Shown piece after piece: positions 23,723 through 30,920 of a DNA stretch of 30,920 bases. Within the stretch, counting starts at the first letter, position 1, and every line of letters starts with the position of its first letter. The DNA comes from Myxococcales bacterium (GTDB lineage: Bacteria > Myxococcota_A > Polyangia > Polyangiales > Polyangiaceae). The stretch spans positions 1 to 30,920 of the forward strand of contig JAAFHJ010000007.1 in the NCBI GenBank assembly GCA_013298325.1, in the 5' to 3' direction. Position numbers and translations under genes: made by a program. The notes beneath the pieces were generated by a model. It worked only from the letters and a program-made list of their open reading frames with translations, was not told the DNA's origin and made no database searches.

Positions 23723-24870
23723 GTCTATTTCCTCTGCCTGCTCTCGCCACGGCCCACTCTCACGCCTTCCAGCGGGCGATGCGCGGGAAAGCCCAGCGCG
23801 GAACCGCCCCTCCCGCCGGCCACTCAACGGCGCAGTCCGACGATTTCTGGACCTGGCGCGGCCAGATGTACGCCGCCGCGACGCGGATGGATCCCGAGAG
23901 CACCTACCAGGTCGCCAAGGTCGCTTACGCGGAGCTTGCCGCCGCTGGCGTGCGCACCGTCGGTGAGTTCCATTACCTGCATCATGCACCGGACGGGACC
24001 CCCTACGACGACCGCCTGATCCTCTCCCACGCGGTGATTCGTGCCGCCAAAGAGTGTGGCCTCCGGATCTCGCTCCTCCGCTGCGCCTACTTTCGCGCCG
24101 GACCGGGGCGCCCGCCGGAGCCGGGCCAGCGCCGCTTTTGCGACCCGACCGCCGATGCCGTCCTCCGGGATGTCGACGGTTTGCGTGCATTCTACAAGGA
24201 CGATCCCGACGTCGTCATCGGCCTTGCCCCGCACAGCGTGCGTGCGGTGCCTCCCGCATTTTTCAAAGAGATCAGCGACTACGCTCGGGCCCACGATCTC
24301 CCGATCCACGCGCACGTGAGCGAACAACCCCGCGAGGACGACGAATGCGTCGCCGAAACTGGCCGTCGCCCCGCGGAACTCCTCGCGGAACTCGGTGTGC
24401 TTTCCCCGCGCTTTGTCGGCGTCCACGGAACGCAGCTCCTCCCCCATGAAGCGAAGCTCTTTGGCGAAGCGGGCGCTTTTCTTGCCGTCTGCGCGACCAC
24501 GGAGCGGGACCTCGGCGACGGCCTCCCCGATCTCGTGAGCCTCCGCGACGCTGGCGTCCGACTATGCACCGGCATCGATAGCCACGTCCTCACCGACCCC
24601 TTCGACGACCTCCGGAGCCTTGAGACCCACGCGCGGTTGCGGACCAAGAAACGTGTGACCTTTCAGCCGCTTACCGAGAGTCCCGCCGAAGCTCTTTGGC
24701 GGGAAGGCTCCCTTCACGGGGCGCTCGCGTGCGGATTTTCCGACGTCGGTGGCTCTGTGCTCCTCGACCGTGAACATCCGTCGCTCGCCCTCGTCGACGA
24801 CGCCGACCTCCTCGATGCCGTCGTGTTTTCCGGATCTCCCGCCCTCGTGCGGGGCCTCCGCGCCGACTGA
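23719..24870 (+). CDS. HutF-like amidohydrolase (formimidoylglutamate deiminase family), short form
   Basis: A 383-residue cytoplasmic protein of the amidohydrolase superfamily closest to HutF, which deiminates N-formimino-L-glutamate in histidine breakdown. Family motifs in order: HSHAFQRAMRG (metal ligands His13 and His15), GVRTVGEFHYLHHAPDG (77-93), RRFCDP (138-143), APHSVRAVP (170-178), IHAHVSEQ (His199, Glu202), GVHGTQL (His236), CATTERDLGDG (258-268) and GIDSHV (Asp287). The active site looks intact. It starts almost at the HxH strand, so the N-terminal 40-50 residues that form part of the beta-sandwich in ordinary HutF are missing, and the C-terminus is short. The upstream reading frame is inside the vWA gene, so a longer start is not possible without a large overlap. 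No other hut genes are nearby. The substrate may differ from formimidoylglutamate. Confidence 0.82.
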   Translation: MSLFPLPALATAHSHAFQRAMRGKAQRGTAPPAGHSTAQSDDFWTWRGQMYAAATRMDPESTYQVAKVAYAELAAAGVRTVGEFHYLHHAPDGTPYDDRLILSHAVIRAAKECGLRISLLRCAYFRAGPGRPPEPGQRRFCDPTADAVLRDVDGLRAFYKDDPDVVIGLAPHSVRAVPPAFFKEISDYARAHDLPIHAHVSEQPREDDECVAETGRRPAELLAELGVLSPRFVGVHGTQLLPHEAKLFGEAGAFLAVCATTERDLGDGLPDLVSLRDAGVRLCTGIDSHVLTDPFDDLRSLETHARLRTKKRVTFQPLTESPAEALWREGSLHGALACGFSDVGGSVLLDREHPSLALVDDADLLDAVVFSGSPALVRGLRAD

Positions 24871-24900
24871 CGGTTCCCCTCGGTTGCAGCGCCGTCCTGT

Positions 24901-24932
24901 GCGAGGGTAGCGCCCGCGCGTTTCGCCCTCGC
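24901..24932 (+). promoter_or_regulatory. Leader hairpin 1 upstream of the terC-like gene
   Basis: GCGAGGG pairs perfectly with CCCTCGC around an 18-nt GC-rich loop, 31 nt after the preceding stop. With no T run it is a poor terminator. It may instead be part of the leader of the next gene. Confidence 0.3.
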
Positions 24933-24937
24933 CCCCG

Positions 24938-24976
24938 CGGGGAGCACGTCTCTGGGCCGACTTTGCCGGCTCCCCG
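24938..24976 (+). promoter_or_regulatory. Leader hairpin 2 immediately upstream of the terC-like ribosome-binding site
   Basis: CGGGGAGC pairs perfectly with GCTCCCCG (8 bp), with a possible inner GGC/GCC stem. It ends 1 nt before the Shine-Dalgarno GAAGG (24978-24982) and 15 nt before the ATG. This is a plausible site for RNA-level control. I could not find the conserved loops of the yybP-ykoY manganese riboswitch that often precedes TerC genes. Confidence 0.35.
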
Positions 24977-24991
24977 TGAAGGCCTTGCCGA

Positions 24992-25777
24992 ATGTTCAAC
25001 GATTTTTTTACCGCCGCCAATCTCCTAAGTCTCCTCTCTCTGTCTTTGATGGAGATCGTACTTGGGATTGATAATATCGTCTTTCTTTCGATTGTTACGG
25101 CCGATTTGCCGAACTCGAACCGGACGAAAACCCGGCGTATCGGTCTCGTCCTTGCCTTAGGGATGCGCATCGGTCTCCTGATGACGCTCTCGATGATCAT
25201 GCGGATGCAGAATCCGCTATTTTCGGTCCTAGGCAGAGAAATTACCGGGCGTGACCTCGTACTCATTCTCGGCGGAGCCTTCCTCGTCGGGAAGAGTGCC
25301 CTTGAGATCTACGAGAAGATCCAAGAACACGAAGATGCCGAGGACGGGAAGGTTCGAAAGCCACGTACAAACGTGCTTTTTATCCTCCTTCAAATCATGA
25401 TTCTCGACATCGTGTTTAGCCTCGACTCGGTGATCACCGCGGTAGGCATGGCACAGAATCGAGGGGTCATGATCGCGGCGATGCTGATCGCCGTCGGCGT
25501 CATGGTCATCTTCGCGGGGCAGGTCGGCGATTTCGTCAATCGGCACCCGAGCGTGAAGATCCTGGCGCTCGCGTTCCTCGTGCTCATTGGCGGGATGCTC
25601 GTGATTGAGGCGCTCGGCGTCCACGTCTCGAAGGCGACCGTCTATACGGCGATGGGCTTCTCGCTCGCCGTCGAGCTCATCAACATGCGCTTGCGGAAAA
25701 AGACCCACGGAAAGCCGCCGCTTCCGGCCCACGCTGCTTCCGGTGCAGCTTCGTCCGACAGCGCCGAGAAACACTGA
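24992..25777 (+). CDS. TerC-family integral membrane protein (YgdQ-like)
   Basis: A 261-residue polytopic inner-membrane protein with about seven hydrophobic segments. It carries the two TerC hallmarks: LMEIVLGIDNIVFLS (near residue 20-34) and LDIVFSLDSVITAVGMA (near 130-146), whose acidic residues lie in membrane helices. GDFVNRHPSVKILALAFLVLIGG and the whole layout closely follow E. coli YgdQ. TerC-family members such as Alx and the Bacillus proteins export manganese, sometimes to load secreted enzymes, so metal export is a reasonable inference; YgdQ-type members are less well characterised. The cytoplasmic C-terminal tail is Ala/Ser/Lys-rich. The ATG has GAAGG 9 nt upstream. uvrB follows after 36 nt and could be co-transcribed. 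Confidence 0.92.
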   Translation: MFNDFFTAANLLSLLSLSLMEIVLGIDNIVFLSIVTADLPNSNRTKTRRIGLVLALGMRIGLLMTLSMIMRMQNPLFSVLGREITGRDLVLILGGAFLVGKSALEIYEKIQEHEDAEDGKVRKPRTNVLFILLQIMILDIVFSLDSVITAVGMAQNRGVMIAAMLIAVGVMVIFAGQVGDFVNRHPSVKILALAFLVLIGGMLVIEALGVHVSKATVYTAMGFSLAVELINMRLRKKTHGKPPLPAHAASGAASSDSAEKH

Positions 25778-25813
25778 CAGTCGGCTGACACCCCGCTCGA
25801 CGATCCTGAACCC

Positions 25814-28011
<2,198 letters not shown>

Positions 28012-28015
<4 letters not shown>

Positions 28016-28719
28016 ACGGCGTGGTTTCCCTGCGTTTGGGGACAATTCTTCGCTGTCTGGAATCCTGCGAATACCTCATTGACGTCGGGACCGACCACGG
28101 CCTCTTGCCGGTCGCCGCGGTGAAGACAGGGGTTGCGCAACGTGCGATCGCCGCCGACCTCCGACCACAGCCGCTTGAGGGGGCTCGCCGCACGATCGCC
28201 GCGGCCGGCCTCGGCGACCGCGTGAAGCCGCTCTTGAGCGATGGCCTCGCCGCCCTTGAAGAAGCGGGTGTTCGGCCGCCCGTCGATGCCCTCGCCATCG
28301 CAGGCATGAGCGGCGATACGATGGTTCGAATTTGCGACCGGGCCCCGAACGTCGTCGGCGCGCTTGCACAGATCGTCGTTCAGCCCAACTCGGGGATCGA
28401 CGTCTTCCGCCGCTGGGCCTTTTCCAACTCCTGGCATCTCCAGAAGGAGGTAATGCTGATGGAGAACGGTCGCTATTTTCAAGTATTGGCGTTTGTTCCC
28501 GGTGCCGGGGACGACCCCGCCTACGCGAATGCTCCGTTTTCCCGGGAAGAACTGTTCCAGCTCGGGCCGACGCTGCTCCGTCCGGCGGCGATTCATGCGG
28601 CGTGGTTTGCAACGCAGGTCGCGCGCGTTGGGGCACTCGTCGAGCAGGGAGTACCCGGATTTGAAGCCGAATATGCCCTTTGGGGACGCGCACTTCGCGC
28701 CGCGTCAATCCCCGTCTAG
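28012..28719 (+). CDS. trmK: tRNA (adenine-N1)-methyltransferase TrmK family
   Basis: A 235-residue SAM-dependent methyltransferase of the family that makes m1A at position 22 of tRNA in Bacillus. The SAM-binding loop is DVGTDHGLLP (24-33), matching the family's D-G-[ST]-D-H-[AG]-x-L-P. The family motifs IAGMSGDTMVRIC (normally IAGMGG), VQPNSGIDVFRRW and LQKEVMLMENGRYFQVLAF follow in the expected order. The C-terminal 60 residues form the usual helical extension. The single Gly-to-Ser change in AGMGG is conservative. The ATG overlaps the uvrB stop (ATGA), implying coupling between the repair gene and this tRNA-modifying gene. TrmK is best known from Firmicutes, so the exact target adenine here is an inference. 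Confidence 0.88.
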
Positions 28720-28786
28720 CGACGCGACGCGCCTTGTCACGCCAATGTAAGCGGTCGCCTCCCGGGCTTCGGTCCACCGTCGCGCC

Positions 28787-30337
28787 ATGCGTCCCGTTCT
28801 TCGCGTTTCTCGCACTCGTTCTCGTCGTGCCCTTCCGGCCGTCCTCTTCTTTGGAAGCGCTCTCGCGCTCGCCCCTGCCTGCGCGACCAGCGACGGCGAT
28901 GGGGGCATAGCCGGTGGCGATTCTGGCCTCTCCGACGCGGCGACCGATGGTGGAGCCGCCACCGATGCAACCACCGATGGAAGTGCCGACGGTGCCGTGG
29001 ACGCCGCGAAGGACGCGTCGTCTGTGGATGGAGCGGTCGCCGATGCCGGCGCCGAGCCGCCTGCGGAAGGGGCCGCTTGCACGACCGGCGCGTCTTTCAG
29101 CCGGCCGTGTGGCTACTGCGGGACCCAAAAAGCGCAATGTGTAGAAGGGTTTGTCGCCGCATACTCGGCCTGCTCCGGCGAGGTCACCGCCGCCGATCGG
29201 TGCCTCCCCGGCGCCACGCGCATGAGCGCGTGCGGCGCCTGCGGCACCGCAAACGACCTCTGCATCGCAGGCACGTGCCGGTGGAACGTCGGCGTCTGCC
29301 GGAACGAACTCCCGGGCGGCTGCGTCCCCGGCACGAAACGGCTCGCCCGAGGCTGCGTGAACGCCGACGACATTCAGCCGCAAGTCTGCGCAAATACGTG
29401 CGGTTTTGTGGCCGATGGCGCCTGCATTTCCGAGGCGATCGACACAATCCTGGTGCCGACGGATGGCTCCACGGCGGTCGGTAACTTCCGCTTCTCCGCC
29501 GCAGGGGTCGTCTCCCGTTATCCAGATGCCGTCGATTGCCCGGTGAACGGTTTGGAAGACGCCACCCCCTACCACTTTGCCCTTTTGAAAAATACGACGG
29601 CGGCGCCGATCCTCGTGGAAGTGTACCCGAGCACCGCCCCCGGCGGGGCCGTCTTCGATACGGTGACTACTGCGTATGTGGGGCGCAAGTCGCGCCCGGT
29701 GACCGACGCCGAGTTGATGAACTGTTCGGGAATGACTGACGACGGCGGGACGCAATGGTCGGCCCTCTACGGACCGAAGGCGATCGCGATCCCGGCGAAC
29801 GGCACGGCGGTGGTTCAGACCTCCCAGTACCAGGCGGTGACCGCCGCTGGGCAGCCGTTTTCCCTCAATGTTCGGACGAAGAAGACGGCGCCGAGCCCGC
29901 TGCCGATCCCAGCGACCGCCGGAGCGAGCGTCACGTTTGGCTTCCTCCTCGACCAGCAGCGGGCGGTTCTCCAGGCGGACGCCGTCAATGACCTGGCCTG
30001 CCCGGCTGCCGTCGACGCAGCAACACTCACCTATGGCCGATACATCACACTCAGCAATCCGACGAATAAGGCGGCACGCGTGGAAGTTTGGTCCGACGAC
30101 ACCCTCGACGTTATTATGGCTTCCTACGCGGGTGGCCTCCCCAACAATCGCGCAAGTTGCCAAACGGTGGTCAGCGATTCATGCGCCAATTTCGACCACC
30201 GCGACGCCTGCTTGATGGACGGAAACGCGGTTTCGATCCCCGCGGGGGGGACGGCGACCGTCTATGTGGCCTTCTCCGCCGACTTCGAGCCGCCGGCGGA
30301 GCTGCCGATCACGTTCCGCACGTCGTCGCTTCAGTGA
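28787..30337 (+). CDS. Large Cys-rich secreted lipoprotein of unknown function
   Basis: A 516-residue protein. An N-terminal signal of about 32 residues (basic RTRSRR, hydrophobic core, APAC; Cys32) is followed by an Asp/Ala/Gly/Ser/Thr-rich linker (about 35-95, repeated DGG, ATDG and DGAV units) typical of myxobacterial surface lipoproteins. Residues 95-215 are Cys-rich, with paired motifs CGYCGT...C and CGACGT..LC and a C..TCGFVADGAC unit, suggesting disulfide-stabilised small modules. Residues 215-516 form a probable pair of beta-sandwich domains. The first ends near ...SQYQAV and the second includes TYGRYITLSNPTNKAARVEVWSD and TATVYVAFSADF, resembling each other in layout (strand patterns before PA(N/G)GTA). 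The function is unknown; a surface-exposed binding or structural role is possible. No strong ribosome-binding site is seen. trmB converges on it. Confidence 0.85.
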   Translation: MRPVLRVSRTRSRRALPAVLFFGSALALAPACATSDGDGGIAGGDSGLSDAATDGGAATDATTDGSADGAVDAAKDASSVDGAVADAGAEPPAEGAACTTGASFSRPCGYCGTQKAQCVEGFVAAYSACSGEVTAADRCLPGATRMSACGACGTANDLCIAGTCRWNVGVCRNELPGGCVPGTKRLARGCVNADDIQPQVCANTCGFVADGACISEAIDTILVPTDGSTAVGNFRFSAAGVVSRYPDAVDCPVNGLEDATPYHFALLKNTTAAPILVEVYPSTAPGGAVFDTVTTAYVGRKSRPVTDAELMNCSGMTDDGGTQWSALYGPKAIAIPANGTAVVQTSQYQAVTAAGQPFSLNVRTKKTAPSPLPIPATAGASVTFGFLLDQQRAVLQADAVNDLACPAAVDAATLTYGRYITLSNPTNKAARVEVWSDDTLDVIMASYAGGLPNNRASCQTVVSDSCANFDHRDACLMDGNAVSIPAGGTATVYVAFSADFEPPAELPITFRTSSLQ

Positions 30338-30349
30338 TCGGCCGGTGAC

Positions 30350-30920
30350 TCACCCCGCTGCGCTGAGCTTCTTCCCCCAAAGAAACCGGTGCACGGGGAG
30401 TCCATCTTTGATGGCTCGGTGCTCGCGCGGCGTACGCGCCTGGAAGGGGTTTTCGGCAATGCGCGCGCTGCCCGGCTGATCGCCCTTCGTGAAGAAGAGC
30501 TCGGAATCATTCACTTGGCGCTCGTAGAGCTCGGCACGATCTTCGACGTCCGTCTGAATAAACAGTTCACCATCGTCCGCGAGGAGGCGGTGAATCTCTT
30601 TCATAAACAAATCGCCCATCACGAGGCGCTTGGTGTGCTTCTTCTTCCACCACGGATCGGGGAAGTGGAGGTAGGCGCGCGCGAAAATGCCGTCCGGCTT
30701 GAGACGCGGTAGCGCCTCTTTGGCGTCTTCCGCGAGGCTGCGTGCGCGCCCGTGGAGACCCATCTTCGCAAGGCGCTCGTCGACGATTTGCGCCCACTTC
30801 TTGCGGACTTCGAGTCCAAGAATCGCGATGTCCGGCGAGACGTTTGCCCGCTCGTAAAGGAAGCTTCCGCGGCCCGGACCGATCTCGATCTCCAGGATTT
30901 TCCCCTGGATGACGGTGCGC
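30350..30920 (-). CDS. trmB: tRNA (guanine-N7)-methyltransferase TrmB, 5' end outside the window
   Basis: The last 189 residues of a SAM-dependent enzyme that makes m7G46 in tRNA. The reading frame is open to the right edge, so the N-terminal part and start lie beyond it. Visible motifs: the SAM loop EIEIGPGRGSFLYERA just inside the edge, LEVRKKW (family LEIRxK), YLHFPDPWWKKKHTKRLV, which is diagnostic for TrmB, and DDGELFIQTDVEDRAELY. The C-terminus (PVHRFLWGKKLSAAG) fits the family. The stop is 12 nt from the stop of the converging lipoprotein gene, with no clear terminator between them. The symbol rests on the family motifs; the missing N-terminus does not affect the call. Confidence 0.95.
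   Translation of the reverse strand, partial: RTVIQGKILEIEIGPGRGSFLYERANVSPDIAILGLEVRKKWAQIVDERLAKMGLHGRARSLAEDAKEALPRLKPDGIFARAYLHFPDPWWKKKHTKRLVMGDLFMKEIHRLLADDGELFIQTDVEDRAELYERQVNDSELFFTKGDQPGSARIAENPFQARTPREHRAIKDGLPVHRFLWGKKLSAAG

Noticed and set aside
24938..24991. yybP-ykoY manganese riboswitch before the TerC-like gene
   Set aside because: The leader has hairpins, but I could not find the conserved loop segments of that class, so it is listed only as a possible regulatory structure.
28076..30163. Minus-strand open frame of 695 codons opposite trmK and the Cys-rich lipoprotein
   Set aside because: It spans two well-supported plus-strand genes and is Arg/Gly/Ala-rich with no domain pattern.

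Overview
The window is a chromosomal stretch of a GC-rich bacterium. Several traits point to Myxococcota (Deltaproteobacteria in the old sense), probably Polyangia-like: many large secreted lipoproteins with Asp/Gly/Ala/Ser-rich linkers and Cys-rich modules, a PP2C phosphatase carrying a cyclic-nucleotide-binding domain, an NtrC-type response regulator, and long antisense shadow ORFs from strong third-position GC. This placement is inference, because the window has no rRNA or other phylogenetic marker. I see no insertion sequence, prophage, CRISPR array or tRNA.

Layout. 1-2634: a small unknown protein with its own terminator, a lipoprotein of the nuclease A inhibitor (NuiA) family, and glutamate dehydrogenase with a clear terminator. 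2848-6820: two divergent lipoprotein genes, one a beta-helix protein and one of unknown type, with an inverted repeat between them. 6829-6901: two back-to-back terminators that end converging transcripts. 6915-11252 (minus strand): a sigma-54-dependent response regulator, then a PP2C-cNMP fusion phosphatase that overlaps by 4 nt an exported glycine-rich membrane protein.

11322-16195 (plus strand): a three-gene run of a single-pass membrane protein, a helical-repeat lipoprotein and a DUF58 protein. 16273-20619 (minus): an HAE1-type RND efflux pump and its adaptor. They are transcribed divergently from a TetR regulator (20709-21533) across an intergenic region with two matching palindromic operators. 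tetR overlaps by 4 nt a BatA-like von Willebrand A membrane protein, which overlaps by 4 nt a HutF-like amidohydrolase. DUF58 and BatA-like vWA proteins normally sit side by side in MoxR-type loci. Here the efflux/TetR block separates them and no MoxR ATPase is visible.

24992-30920: a TerC/YgdQ-type membrane protein behind two leader hairpins; uvrB overlapping trmK by 4 nt; a large Cys-rich lipoprotein; and, converging on it, the 3' part of trmB, which runs off the right edge.

The genes are mostly housekeeping (gdhA, uvrB, trmK, trmB) interleaved with envelope and signalling genes. The least conventional parts are the surface-anchored NuiA-like protein, the tetR-vWA-amidohydrolase overlap chain, the amidohydrolase without its usual N-terminal beta-sandwich, and the phosphatase/membrane-protein pair. 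I found no wholly new defence or mobile system. The findings are hypotheses of varying strength.
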